Position numbers and translations under genes: made by a program
The notes under the pieces: model-generated
The model's input: only the letters and a program-made list of their open reading frames with translations
The model's database searches: none
Told to the model about the DNA's origin: nothing
Shown: piece after piece, positions 51,325-60,242 of the stretch
Layout of the letters: each line of letters begins with the position of its first letter
Position numbering within the stretch: the stretch's first letter is position 1
Assembly (NCBI GenBank): GCA_001464615.1
Contig: LNFI01000032.1
Span: 186,001-250,000, forward strand
Source of the DNA: Sphingomonadales bacterium Ga0077557
GTDB lineage: Bacteria > Pseudomonadota > Alphaproteobacteria > Sphingomonadales > Sphingomonadaceae
Direction: 5' to 3'
DNA length: 64,000 nt

Positions 51325-52113
51325 ATGGGCAGCGCAGCAATGCATATCGCGCGGACTGGGCTTGATGCTCAGGACATGCGCATGCGGGTCATTTCGAACA
51401 ACCTCGCAAACGTTAATACGACGGGTTACAAGCGCGATCGCGCGGCCTTTGAGACGCTTGCCTATCAGACGGTGACGGCGCCAGGCGCGCCGAGCACGTC
51501 GGAAACCAAATATGCGACCGGGCTCAATCTCGGTACCGGCGTACGCATTCAGGGCACTTCGCGGATCGATACGCAGGGAACGCTGGCGACGACGGGCAAT
51601 TCGCTTGATCTCGCGCTTGATGGCGATGGCTATTTTCAGGTGACGCTGCCTGGCGGTACGCTTGGCTATACCCGTGCTGGCAATTTCTCGCGATCGGCCG
51701 AGGGCCAGCTGGTCACAGCGGAGGGCTATGCGGTGCAGCCCGGCATCACCGTGCCCACGGGCGCGACATCAATCACGATTGGCACCGATGGCACCGTATC
51801 GGCGACGATCGCCGGCCAGACCGAGCCGAGCGAGATCGGTCAGGTCCAGATCGCGACCTTCCCCAACGCTGCCGGCCTGCAGGCCAAGGGCGACAATTAT
51901 CTGACTGAATCGGCCGCCAGTGGTGCCGCCAATCTGGGCATCGCCGGCCAGGAAGGTCGCGGCAATATCCGCCAGGGCATGCTGGAGGGGTCCAACGTCA
52001 ATGTCGTCGAAGAACTGGTTAACATGATCGAAACCCAGCGGGCTTACGAAGTGAATTCGAAGATGATCACCGCCAGTGACGAGATGCTGAAATATGTCAA
52101 TCAGAACATCTGA
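51325..52113 (+). CDS. flgG: flagellar distal rod protein FlgG
   Basis: The distal rod subunit, 262 residues, close to consensus: AMHIARTGLDAQDMRMRVIS, NNLANVNTTGYKRDRAAFET, LGTGVRIQGTSRIDTQGTLA, and the C-terminal GSNVNVVEELVNMIETQRAY, EVNSKMITASDEMLKYVNQN. It is the most conserved rod protein and leaves no doubt. Its end overlaps the flgH ATG by 20 bases. Confidence 0.97.
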   Translation: MGSAAMHIARTGLDAQDMRMRVISNNLANVNTTGYKRDRAAFETLAYQTVTAPGAPSTSETKYATGLNLGTGVRIQGTSRIDTQGTLATTGNSLDLALDGDGYFQVTLPGGTLGYTRAGNFSRSAEGQLVTAEGYAVQPGITVPTGATSITIGTDGTVSATIAGQTEPSEIGQVQIATFPNAAGLQAKGDNYLTESAASGAANLGIAGQEGRGNIRQGMLEGSNVNVVEELVNMIETQRAYEVNSKMITASDEMLKYVNQNI

Positions 52114-52825
52114 TCCCAGCGCGACCCGCCATGACGCGCTGGTGAAATTTGCCGCCGGCATCGTCTGTGGGGCGATGCTGGTGGCTGCGTTTGCCCCAGC
52201 GCCAGCCTCAGCCAGCTTGTTCGGCAAGAAACAACCCAAGACCGATTTCTCGATGACCCTGCCGCCGCCGCCGCCGCCGCCTCCACCAGCGGATGGCGCG
52301 ATCTTCAAGGCGTCCGCCGGTTATGCGCCGCTCTACGAAGGGTGGCGCGCGCGTCGCGTTGGCGATCCGCTGACGATCGTGCTGGTCGAACGCACCCTGG
52401 CGAGCAAATCGGCGAGCTCAAAGCTCGACAGCAAGGGCAATGTCGGAATCAACCCGCCGGCCGTGGGGCCGTTGTCGTTTGTACCGCCCAATGCGCTGCA
52501 GGCCGATGGCGGGCGCGGTTTTAACGGCACGGGTTCGGCTGATCAGTCAAACTCGCTGTCGGGCGAAGTCAGCGTGACGGTGTCTGAGGTTTTCCCCAAT
52601 GGCACGATGATGGTGCAGGGCGGCAAGCGCGTGACGCTCAACCGCGGCGACGAATATGTCCAGATCAAGGGTCTGGTGCGCTGGGCCGATGTCGATGCCG
52701 ATAACCGGGTGCTCAGCACGCGCGTTGCCGATGCGCAGATCGCTTATACCGGCAAGGGTGATGTCGCCCGCGCCAGCCGCCAGGGGTGGTTCAACCGCTT
52801 CTTCGCCGCCCTCAGCCCGTTTTGA
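52094..52825 (+). CDS. flgH: flagellar L-ring protein FlgH (no lipobox visible)
   Basis: The outer-membrane bushing of the rod, normally a lipoprotein. The 243 residues have the conserved barrel part: GDPLTIVLVERTLASKSASS, SLSGEVSVTVSEVFPNGTMM, VQGGKRVTLNRGDEYVQIKG and VRWADVDADNRVLSTRVADA, QIAYTGKGDVARA. The N-terminus reads as an ordinary Sec signal ending near ASAS with no lipobox cysteine (only one cysteine, in GIVCGA, with valine before it). A run of nine prolines follows at about residue 55. The start is uncertain: ATG 52094 inside flgG or GTG 52142; the latter shortens the n-region. Confidence 0.9.
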   Translation: MSIRTSDPSATRHDALVKFAAGIVCGAMLVAAFAPAPASASLFGKKQPKTDFSMTLPPPPPPPPPADGAIFKASAGYAPLYEGWRARRVGDPLTIVLVERTLASKSASSKLDSKGNVGINPPAVGPLSFVPPNALQADGGRGFNGTGSADQSNSLSGEVSVTVSEVFPNGTMMVQGGKRVTLNRGDEYVQIKGLVRWADVDADNRVLSTRVADAQIAYTGKGDVARASRQGWFNRFFAALSPF

Positions 52826-52829
52826 TCGG

Positions 52830-53933
52830 ATGACGACCATGGTCCGTTTTTTCCTCGCCTGTCTGATGGCCCTGCTGGCGGCAACGCCGGCCTGGGCTGA
52901 TCGCGTCAAGGATCTGGGCACCTTTCAGGGCATCCGCAGCAACCAGCTGACGGGATATGGGATTGTTGTCGGCCTGCCCGGTACCGGCGACGATAATCTG
53001 GAATATACCGTGCAGTCGCTGAAGAGCGTTGCCTCGCGCTTTGGCTTGCAATTACCAGCGGGGGTCAATCCTGGGCTAAAGAATTCTGCGGCCGTGCTGA
53101 TCACGGCGGAACTTCCCGCTTTTGCAAAGCCCGGCCAGCGTATCGACATCACTGTCGCTGCACTTGGTAAGGCCAAATCGCTGCGCGGCGGCAGCCTGAT
53201 CCTCACCCCGCTGATCGGTGCCGATGGCCAGGTCTATGCGATGGCGCAGGGCAATCTTGCAGTTGGCGGGCTCGGCGCGGAAGGCGCGGATGGGTCCAAG
53301 ATCGTCGTCAATGTGCCGTCCACCGGGCGCATCCCTGATGGGGCCACGGTTGAACGGGCGGTCGATACCGGTTTTGCCAGCTCCCCGGTCGTGACGTTCA
53401 ATCTGTCGCGGGCCGATTTCACGACGGCGCAGAGCATCGCCGCCGCCATCAACGCCCGGCTTGGACCAGGGCGCGCCAATGCGATCGACAGCGTGTCGAT
53501 TGCGATCGCGGCGCCTGAGGGCGCTGATTCCCGAGCGACGCTGATGAGCCAAGTCGAAAATCTGGTGGTGACGGTGGCAGAGCCTGCCGCGCGCGTGATC
53601 GTCAATGCGCGTACGGGCACGGTCGTGATCAATTCCGCCGTTCGGGTGAGTGCGGCGGCCGTTACCCAGGGCAAGCTGACGGTGCGGGTCGATGAATCGC
53701 AGCGCGTCGTCCAGCCCGCGCCATTCAGCAACGGCGAAACAACGGTCGAACAGAAAAGCGGCGTCGGTATTGCCGAAGAGGTCAAGCCGATTTTCCTGCT
53801 CGAACCCGGCCCGCGGCTGGCTGATATCGTCAAGGCGATGAACGCGATCGGCGCTTCGCCAGCCGATCTTGTCGCGATCCTGGAAGCCCTGAAAGAAGCC
53901 GGCGCCCTGAAGGCCGACTTGATCATCCTATGA
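52830..53933 (+). CDS. flgI: flagellar P-ring protein FlgI
   Basis: The periplasmic ring around the rod, needing FlgA for assembly. The product is about 367 residues (or 364 from the ATG at 52839). A Sec signal peptide (VRFFLACLMALLAATPAWA) is followed by the conserved DRVKDLGTFQGIRSNQLTGY, GIVVGLPGTGDDNLEYTVQS, KNSAAVLITAELPAFAKPGQ and RIDITVAALGKAKSLRGGSL. The C-terminus ADIVKAMNAIGASPADLVAI, LEALKEAGALKADLIIL is diagnostic. It overlaps flgJ by ATGA. Confidence 0.96.
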   Translation: MTTMVRFFLACLMALLAATPAWADRVKDLGTFQGIRSNQLTGYGIVVGLPGTGDDNLEYTVQSLKSVASRFGLQLPAGVNPGLKNSAAVLITAELPAFAKPGQRIDITVAALGKAKSLRGGSLILTPLIGADGQVYAMAQGNLAVGGLGAEGADGSKIVVNVPSTGRIPDGATVERAVDTGFASSPVVTFNLSRADFTTAQSIAAAINARLGPGRANAIDSVSIAIAAPEGADSRATLMSQVENLVVTVAEPAARVIVNARTGTVVINSAVRVSAAAVTQGKLTVRVDESQRVVQPAPFSNGETTVEQKSGVGIAEEVKPIFLLEPGPRLADIVKAMNAIGASPADLVAILEALKEAGALKADLIIL

Positions 53934-54292
53934 GCGATATCACCGGCCTGCCCGCCCTGCCGACCACCGGCATCGATGTCCCCAACGTCTCGAGCGATAC
54001 GAGCCGGCTGGCGTCGCGTGCCAATCTGGAAAAGGCGGGCAAGCAGTTCGAAGCGGTGTTCACGCAGATGATGCTGAAATCGATGCGGGCGACGCACCTG
54101 GCCCAGGACATTTTCGGCAGCAAGGCGCAGGATACTTTCCGCGACATGCAGGATCAAAAACTGTCCGTGGTGATGGCTGATGCCAAGCCGCTCGGCATTG
54201 GCAAGGCGATGGTCGATTTCCTGGCCAAGAACCAGGCCGCGCTTCAGGCCGAAGCCGCCCCGGCAGCAGCTGATGGGAGCGCGACGCCATGA
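53930..54292 (+). CDS. flgJ: rod-binding protein FlgJ, cap domain only
   Basis: A 120-residue version of FlgJ that keeps only the rod-cap domain: LEKAGKQFEAVFTQMMLKSM, RATHLAQDIFGSKAQDTFRD and MQDQKLSVVMADAKPLGIGK, as in the N-terminal half of enteric FlgJ. The muramidase domain of two-domain FlgJ is missing, and the reading frame ends with an alanine-rich tail. The separate SLT enzyme at 44150 probably provides wall cleavage. This split is common in alphaproteobacteria. It overlaps flgI and flgK by four bases each. Confidence 0.92.
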   Translation: MSDITGLPALPTTGIDVPNVSSDTSRLASRANLEKAGKQFEAVFTQMMLKSMRATHLAQDIFGSKAQDTFRDMQDQKLSVVMADAKPLGIGKAMVDFLAKNQAALQAEAAPAAADGSATP

Positions 54293-55638
54293 GCGATCTG
54301 CTCTCGGTCGGTGCCAGCGGGGTGCGCGCCTATCAATCGGCGTTGACGACCACATCCGACAATATCGCCAATGCCGCAACGCCGGGCTATGCGCGCCGCA
54401 CCACGACACTGCGCGAGGTATCGGCGGCGAGCGGCCGTGTAAGCCAGAGCGTATCGGCGACGGGCAATGGCGTTACGGTGTTTGGCATCAACCGCGCCGC
54501 CGATGCGCAGCGTGACGGTGCCGTGCGGAGCGCCGGTGCTGATCTGTCGCGCACCGAAACCAGCATCACCTGGCTGCAGGGCATCGAAACCGCGCTGACC
54601 GGCGCGCAGTTGGGCGATCGCCTGACGAGCTTTTTCAACGCCGCCAAATCGGTAGCGGCTGATCCCACCGCAAGCACGCCCCGCGCTGCCCTGCTTGAAT
54701 CGAGCGCCAGCGTGGCAAGCGCCTTTGGCAGCACAGCGCGCGCGCTTGACCAGATTGCAGCGGATCTTGATACCACGGCCGAAAGTGCTGCCACCTCGCT
54801 TGAAACGCTTGGGGCTTCGCTTGCCCGGATAAACAAGGGGCTCGGCAGCGCGCAGCCCAATTCAAGCGCCCAGGCCCAGTTGCTTGATCAGCGCGACCAG
54901 ATCCTCGACCAGTTGAGCGCGCTAAGCGATATTGCCGTCACTACCGATGCATCGGGCCGCACCAGCGTCAATCTTGGTGGGGCAGCCGGGCCTGCTTTTG
55001 TCACCGCTGGCGGTGACGTCGGCTATGTCACCTATGTCCGCGCGCCAAGTGGCACGGTTTCGTTCGCTGTTCACCTCAACGGCAACGCCTCCAGCCTAAA
55101 TCCGGGGGGCGGGGCGCTGGCCGGCATCGCCGATGGCGCTCAGCGGATTGGCGCCGCGCGCACCGAACTGAACCGCATCGCCACTGACTTTGTTGACGGC
55201 GTCAATGCCGTGCAGGCAACGGGCCGCGATCTGGATGGCAATCCTGGCGCGCCGTTATTTGCCGTCGGTGCTGTGGCGACGGATATCTCAGTCGCGCTCG
55301 CCAGCGGACGTGGCATTGCGGCGGCGGTTGTCGGTGGCGGTGCGCGCAATAATGGCAACCTCGCCAATCTGGAAGCGTTGCGGACGAGTGGCGGGTTTGA
55401 AGCGGATACCAGCACTCTGGTGGCGACCAATGCCACCGCGCTCGATCAGCGCAAGACCGTCGCCGACGCGCAAAACGCCATCCATGACGGCGCGATTAGC
55501 GCGCGCGATCAGCTGGTGGGGGTCAATCTCGATAGCGAAGCTGTTGATCTGCTGCGCTTTCAACAGGCCTATCAGGCATCGAGCCGAGTGATCCAGGTCG
55601 CCCGCGAAACATTCCAGACCATCCTCGATATCCGCTGA
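54289..55638 (+). CDS. flgK: flagellar hook-associated protein 1, FlgK
   Basis: The first hook-filament junction protein, 449 residues. N-terminal SVGASGVRAYQSALTTTSDN, IANAATPGYARRTTTLREVS, then IKWLQGIETALT-type region (here TSITWLQGIETALTGAQLGD), the middle TQLLDQRDQILDQLSALSDI-like AQLLDQRDQILDQLSALSDI, and the C-terminal GVNLDSEAVDLLRFQQAYQA, SSRVIQVARETFQTILDIR. All match FlgK. Length is on the short side for the family. flgL follows after 8 bases; FlgN is the probable chaperone. Confidence 0.95.
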   Translation: MSDLLSVGASGVRAYQSALTTTSDNIANAATPGYARRTTTLREVSAASGRVSQSVSATGNGVTVFGINRAADAQRDGAVRSAGADLSRTETSITWLQGIETALTGAQLGDRLTSFFNAAKSVAADPTASTPRAALLESSASVASAFGSTARALDQIAADLDTTAESAATSLETLGASLARINKGLGSAQPNSSAQAQLLDQRDQILDQLSALSDIAVTTDASGRTSVNLGGAAGPAFVTAGGDVGYVTYVRAPSGTVSFAVHLNGNASSLNPGGGALAGIADGAQRIGAARTELNRIATDFVDGVNAVQATGRDLDGNPGAPLFAVGAVATDISVALASGRGIAAAVVGGGARNNGNLANLEALRTSGGFEADTSTLVATNATALDQRKTVADAQNAIHDGAISARDQLVGVNLDSEAVDLLRFQQAYQASSRVIQVARETFQTILDIR

Positions 55639-55646
55639 GACAAACC

Positions 55647-56561
55647 ATGACGATCACCAGCACCAGCTTGTTCTTCGATCGCGCGGCCAGCCGGCTGAAT
55701 ACGCTGTCGGGCCGGACGCAGACGATTCAGGATCAGATCTCATCGGGCAAGAAGCTGACTGCGCCATCGGACGATGCGGTTGGCTATCAGCGGCTGCAAA
55801 GCATTGCGCGCGGCACCGCCGATGATGTCGCCTGGGGCAAGAACATCACGCTCGCGCGCACGGTGCTCGATCAGGCCGATACCACGCTCGATTCGGTCAC
55901 GAACCAGCTGCAAAAAGCGCAGGAGCTCGTGATTCAGGCGAGCAGCGGTACGCTTTCTGACGGCAACCGGGCAGTGATCGCCACGCAGTTGCGCGGGATC
56001 GTCGATGACCTGGTGTCGCTTGCCAACAGCAAGGATTCGCGCGGCGGCCCGCTGTTCGGCGCGGCCAGTGGCGATACGGCGGTCACGCGCGATGCGTTGG
56101 GTGTCGTCAGCTTTACCGGCACTGGCGATCCGGTCAGCATCCCGGTGGGCGAGGGCATTGCCATCCAGCCCAGCGAATCGGCGGAACGGCTTTTTGGCGG
56201 CTTGGCGAGCGGCGGCGGCACCACGGATGTCTTTGCCCTGCTCAGCACGCTCGCCACCGCGCTGGCGGCTGGCGGCAGCCCAGGAGCGGCGGCTGGTGAC
56301 GCGTTGAACGGCGTAAAGGCATCGCTTGATCAGGTCAGCAATGCTCGCGGGTCGATTGGTGCGCGCGGTGCACGGCTTGATCTGGAATCGGCGCGGCTCG
56401 ATGCAACCGCGCTCACGCGTGAAGCCGAGCGCTCGTCGATTGAGGATACCAATTTGGCGACGGCAATCGTCGAGCTGCAGAAAACCTCGACTATCTTGCA
56501 AGCCACCCAATCGAGCCTCGCCAAGCTCAGTTCGCTCTCGCTGTTCGATTATCTTCGCTGA
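55647..56561 (+). CDS. flgL: flagellar hook-associated protein 3, FlgL
   Basis: The second hook-filament junction protein, 304 residues, flagellin-like at both ends. N-terminus: DRAASRLNTLSGRTQTIQDQ, ISSGKKLTAPSDDAVGYQRL; middle: LARTVLDQADTTLDSVTNQL, QKAQELVIQASSGTLSDGNR; C-terminus: ERSSIEDTNLATAIVELQKT, STILQATQSSLAKLSSLSLF. It ends the flgB operon; motA follows after 106 bases. The stop region overlaps a GAAAG-like stretch that might be part of a weak promoter for motA. Confidence 0.94.
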   Translation: MTITSTSLFFDRAASRLNTLSGRTQTIQDQISSGKKLTAPSDDAVGYQRLQSIARGTADDVAWGKNITLARTVLDQADTTLDSVTNQLQKAQELVIQASSGTLSDGNRAVIATQLRGIVDDLVSLANSKDSRGGPLFGAASGDTAVTRDALGVVSFTGTGDPVSIPVGEGIAIQPSESAERLFGGLASGGGTTDVFALLSTLATALAAGGSPGAAAGDALNGVKASLDQVSNARGSIGARGARLDLESARLDATALTREAERSSIEDTNLATAIVELQKTSTILQATQSSLAKLSSLSLFDYLR

Positions 56562-56667
56562 AAGTTGCTTTGGTTAACCGATTGGCGACGAAATTAGGTG
56601 AATAAGGGGTTTCATGGCCGCGAACCCGATTCCGGGGCGGCCCAAGCGTCGGGAGGCGGCTGAGTAA

Positions 56668-57531
56668 ATGTTTCCGATTATCGGCTTTGTCATCCTGATC
56701 GTCATGGTGTTTGGCGGCTTCGCCATCACCGGCGGCGCGCTTGAACCCGTGATGGAAGCCATTCCGCACGAAATGCTCATCATTGGCGGCGCCGCGGTCG
56801 GCGCGCTTGTCATCGGCAATTCGATGAAGGAGCTGAAGGCGGTTGGCGGCGGCTTGGTGAAGGTTTTCAAGGGCCCGCGCTACAAGAAGCAGGATTATCT
56901 CGACACGATTTTCCTGGTGTCCAAGCTGATGAAGATGCTGCGCACCGAAGGGCCAATCGCGCTTGAGCCGCATGTCGAGGATCCGACATCCAGCGCCATC
57001 TTCAGCGAATATCCCCGCCTGCTCGCCGATCATACATTGATCGCGCTGATCGCCGATACGCTCCGCCTGGTCGTCGTTTCATCGGGTACGCTTGATGTTC
57101 ACGCCGTCGAAGAGGTGATGGATAATACAATCAAAACCCATCATCACGAGGTGCAGGGCCCGCAGACCACGCTGCAGACGCTGGCCGATGCGCTGCCCGC
57201 GCTGGGCATTGTCGCGGCCGTGCTCGGCGTGGTCAAAACCATGGGCTCGATCGATAAACCGCCCGCCGTCCTGGGCGCGATGATCGGTTCGGCGCTGGTT
57301 GGCACCTTCATGGGCGTGTTGCTGGCGTACGGCCTTGTCGCGCCGCTGGCGGGCCGGTTGCAGCAGATCATCGATGCCGATGCCGCGATCTATCACACAG
57401 TCAAGCAGATCATCATCGCCTCGCTCCACGGCCATCCGCAGCCGCTGGTCATTGAGGCGGCTCGCTCGGGCATTGCCCATAGCAACCAGCCCGGTTTTGC
57501 CGAGGTATTTGACGGCTTGCGCGGGCGCTAA
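56668..57531 (+). CDS. motA: flagellar motor stator protein MotA
   Basis: The proton-channel stator subunit, 287 residues. It opens MFPIIGFVILIVMVFGGFAI and has four transmembrane helices (two N-terminal, two near residues 175-225), the cytoplasmic loop with LVSKLMKMLRTEGPIALEPH (the functional arginine and glutamate), and the C-terminal ALGIVAAVLGVVKTMGSIDK, MIGSALVGTFMGVLLAYGLV. It is the classic long MotA type, different in subfamily from the motA-like gene at 46873. motB follows after three bases, so the two are a unit. Confidence 0.96.
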   Translation: MFPIIGFVILIVMVFGGFAITGGALEPVMEAIPHEMLIIGGAAVGALVIGNSMKELKAVGGGLVKVFKGPRYKKQDYLDTIFLVSKLMKMLRTEGPIALEPHVEDPTSSAIFSEYPRLLADHTLIALIADTLRLVVVSSGTLDVHAVEEVMDNTIKTHHHEVQGPQTTLQTLADALPALGIVAAVLGVVKTMGSIDKPPAVLGAMIGSALVGTFMGVLLAYGLVAPLAGRLQQIIDADAAIYHTVKQIIIASLHGHPQPLVIEAARSGIAHSNQPGFAEVFDGLRGR

Positions 57532-57534
57532 ACT

Positions 57535-58440
57535 ATGGCCGCCCGCGCCCCCCACGGCACCAACCAGCCCCCCAAGGTCATCGTCAAGAAGATCTATATT
57601 GAAGGGCATGGCGGCCACCATGGTGGCGCCTGGAAGGTGGCCTATGCCGATTTCGTGACCGCCATGATGGCCTTCTTCCTGCTGATGTGGCTGCTCGGCG
57701 CGACGACGGAAAAGCAGCGCAAGGGCATTGCCGATTATTTCGCGCCGACAATCATCGATTCGCGATCAGAAGGCATTGGCGGCAGCGGCCTGTTTGGCGG
57801 CGATGTCATCAGCAGTTCATCACGCGTCGGCAAGGACGCCGGCACGTCCAGCACGCTCAGCCTCGTCCAGCCGCAAATGTCCGACGCAGGGGGCCCAAGG
57901 ATCGGCACCGGCGACCGCGGATCGCTGCGCAACCGCGAGTTCGAGATTCAGGATCGCAAGAACTTCGATCGCATCAAAGCGAGCGTATCGAAGCAGATGA
58001 CCGCCAGCCCCAAATTGCAAAAACTGGCCACGCATGTGAAGTTTGTACGGACCATTGAGGGCATGCGAATCGATTTGGTCGATAATGCCGATTATTCGAT
58101 GTTCGGCCTGGGGACGACGCTGCTCGAACCCGAAGCCGACAAACTGATCGGGCTGATCGCTGAATCGGTCAAGACACTCGATAACGCGATCATGATCCGC
58201 GGCCATACCGATAGCCTTGGCTTCAAGAATGCGGCCGGGATCAACAATTGGCTGCTTTCCAGCAGCCGCGCCGAGGCGACCCGGCGTCGCCTTGCCCAGG
58301 ATGGCTTGCCCGATAGCCGGTTCGAACGGATCGAAGGCGTTGCTGACCGCGAGCCGATGATCAAGTCTAACCCAGCCGATCCGCGCAATCGCCGGGTGTC
58401 GATCACGATGCTGTACCGCAAGAGCATATTCGGCCGATAA
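57535..58440 (+). CDS. motB: flagellar motor stator protein MotB
   Basis: The peptidoglycan-anchored stator subunit, 301 residues. A basic N-terminus with a histidine-glycine run is followed by the transmembrane helix AYADFVTAMMAFFLLMWLLG with the proton-binding aspartate (about residue 40), a linker, and a periplasmic OmpA-like domain: LGTTLLEPEADKLIGLIAES, IMIRGHTDSLGFKNAAGINN (GHTD present), and SSSRAEATRRRLAQDGLPDS, FERIEGVADREPMIKSNPAD, PRNRRVSITML. All family features are intact. Confidence 0.96.
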   Translation: MAARAPHGTNQPPKVIVKKIYIEGHGGHHGGAWKVAYADFVTAMMAFFLLMWLLGATTEKQRKGIADYFAPTIIDSRSEGIGGSGLFGGDVISSSSRVGKDAGTSSTLSLVQPQMSDAGGPRIGTGDRGSLRNREFEIQDRKNFDRIKASVSKQMTASPKLQKLATHVKFVRTIEGMRIDLVDNADYSMFGLGTTLLEPEADKLIGLIAESVKTLDNAIMIRGHTDSLGFKNAAGINNWLLSSSRAEATRRRLAQDGLPDSRFERIEGVADREPMIKSNPADPRNRRVSITMLYRKSIFGR

Positions 58441-58507
58441 GCCAGTGGCGCGCCCGGCGTTCGAACGCTACCGCTGGCGGGTGACCCCTGCAGCCGGAGC
58501 ATGCCCG

Positions 58508-58957
58508 ATGACCCCCCGAACAATGCGCCAGCTTCGCCAGTTTCATTTGTGGTTCGGGATGATCTTTGCGCCGGCCATTTTGTTTTTTGCGTTTAGCGGG
58601 GCCCTGCAAACCTTCGATTTTCAGGAAACGGTGGACGGCGTCGCCCCGCCGAAATGGATTGCCGTCATCGCCGCGATTCACAAGAAACAGGATTTCCCAA
58701 AGCCGCGCAAACCCAGGCCCGACGGGGCAGCGCCCGCTTCCGCCGCCACCCCGGCTGAAAAATCCGCGCCCGCCCGCCCGGCACCGGCGCACTCGCCCTG
58801 GCCGCTCAAGGTGTTTGTCGGCTTGATGTCGATCGGGCTGATGGCGTCTACGCTGCTGGGCATCACCATCGCCTTGAGCAATCGCACCAGCCGCCGACGC
58901 TCCTTGCTCCTGCTGACTCTGGGGACCGTGCTGCCAATCTCGATGCTGTTCGTCTGA
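58508..58957 (+). CDS. membrane protein of unknown function with PepSY-like first helix
   Basis: A 149-residue protein with two or three transmembrane segments: FHLWFGMIFAPAILFFAFSG (about residues 12-31), VFVGLMSIGLMASTLLGITI (about 98-117) and LLLLTLGTVLPISMLFV at the end, with a proline/alanine-rich periplasmic loop between. The opening HLWFG, a histidine-tryptophan helix followed by a short FSG loop, is like that of PepSY-associated (iron reductase-like) membrane proteins, which is the only hint of family. Frame is open upstream to 58445 but the ATG at 58508 starts the membrane helix sensibly. The next gene begins 22 bases later. Confidence 0.6.
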   Translation: MTPRTMRQLRQFHLWFGMIFAPAILFFAFSGALQTFDFQETVDGVAPPKWIAVIAAIHKKQDFPKPRKPRPDGAAPASAATPAEKSAPARPAPAHSPWPLKVFVGLMSIGLMASTLLGITIALSNRTSRRRSLLLLTLGTVLPISMLFV

Positions 58958-58979
58958 CAGCCTATCCGGACAGACGCGC

Positions 58980-60206
58980 GTGACGGGTTATTTTGACAGC
59001 CCCTGGCCAGGCGAAGATGGCACGCCCGATCGCCGCCAGGCCCCGCGCCGTCCTGACGACGGTCCTGGCCTGCCGCTGCGCCACACATCGCGCGCCGCAT
59101 TAATGTCGACGATGACGGTGCTTGGTGGTCCGGGTGAGGTCTATCTGCTGACTCATTCGGTGTTGCGCGCCAATCTTGGCCTGCCAACGACTGCCCAGGT
59201 CGAACGGATTGACCCGCTGACACTGGCGACGATTGATCGTTCGCCGCGCCTGCCGGGCGGGCCAATGTGGCCGGGCGGGATGGCGGTGCATGCCAATGGC
59301 GATCTCTATACCGTCTATGGCCGCTGGGCGCACCGGCTTGACCGCGCGTGTCGCGTCAGGGCGGCGCTGCGGCTGCCGATCAACCAGCCCTATAACTCCT
59401 TCGTGATCCTCGATTGCGGGCTGATCGTCACCAAGAACCTGTCGGACACGATGCCCGCCCAGCTAACGGTGATTGATCCGGAAAAGATGGACATTATCGC
59501 CACGCTCGACTGTCCCGAAGCCTCGATTGCCCGGCTGAGTGCGGTAGGTAACACCGTCTATGTTGTTGGGGTGCGGTCGATCTTTCGCTGCGATTGGACT
59601 GGGGACGCGCTGCACCGTGATCCCGACTGGCGGCATGATTATGTCGGCGCGACCCGCCAAAGCTATGGTTGGGATGTGGTGCTGGCGCTCGGCCAGGCCT
59701 GGTTCATGGACAATGGCCGCCACCGCTATCGCACCAGCATGATCGGGCGCGGCGTCTCCCCAACTGCCAATCGCCTGATCCGCGTGGCGCTGGACGATGC
59801 CCGCGATCATGCCGCGATCGAGATCAGCGGCCGGGCGGGGGGCAGCATTACCAACCCGCCGCTGGTTGATGCGGCGCGGGGGATCGTCATCGGCTTTGAT
59901 TCGGCCAATCGCTTCATGCGGGCATGGCGGTTCGATCCCGGCACCCGCGCGCTTTCACCCATGTGGCACCGTGCCGATTTCGGCTGCGCCAGCCATATGG
60001 TGCTGCTGCCGGCCAGCGGGCAGATCGTCACCAATGATTATCGCCGCGGCGGGGAAGAGGTGGTGCTGCTCGATATCGAAACGGGTGCCGAGCAAGGCCG
60101 CACGCGGATTGGCGGGATGACACAGGGCGTGGTGTTTCCGAGCATCGGCTGGTCGAACGATGTCTATTGGTGTTCGATGCGGCGCGTCGCGCGGGTGTTT
60201 GGCTAG
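58980..60206 (+). CDS. beta-propeller-like protein of unknown function
   Basis: A 408-residue protein, starting with GTG, without a signal peptide or membrane span. It contains repeating strand-rich segments of the kind seen in propeller proteins: TTAQVERIDPLTLATIDRSP, GGMAVHANGDLYTVYGRWAH, PAQLTVIDPEKMDIIATLDC, GGSITNPPLVDAARGIVIGF and GEEVVLLDIETGAEQGRTRI. Such folds include lactonases, NHL-like and PQQ-type proteins, but no catalytic signature is recognised. It may form a unit with the preceding membrane protein. The stop is followed by a REP-like repeat. Confidence 0.65.
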   Translation: MTGYFDSPWPGEDGTPDRRQAPRRPDDGPGLPLRHTSRAALMSTMTVLGGPGEVYLLTHSVLRANLGLPTTAQVERIDPLTLATIDRSPRLPGGPMWPGGMAVHANGDLYTVYGRWAHRLDRACRVRAALRLPINQPYNSFVILDCGLIVTKNLSDTMPAQLTVIDPEKMDIIATLDCPEASIARLSAVGNTVYVVGVRSIFRCDWTGDALHRDPDWRHDYVGATRQSYGWDVVLALGQAWFMDNGRHRYRTSMIGRGVSPTANRLIRVALDDARDHAAIEISGRAGGSITNPPLVDAARGIVIGFDSANRFMRAWRFDPGTRALSPMWHRADFGCASHMVLLPASGQIVTNDYRRGGEEVVLLDIETGAEQGRTRIGGMTQGVVFPSIGWSNDVYWCSMRRVARVFG

Positions 60207-60242
60207 AGAGCGTGATGACGTTAGGTCGCTTCAACCTCACAC

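Noticed and set aside
56556-56585. A sigma28-like motif across the flgL stop, before motA
   Set aside because: The GAAAG and CCGAT halves are about two bases closer than in the three accepted candidates and lack the CGGTCG block.
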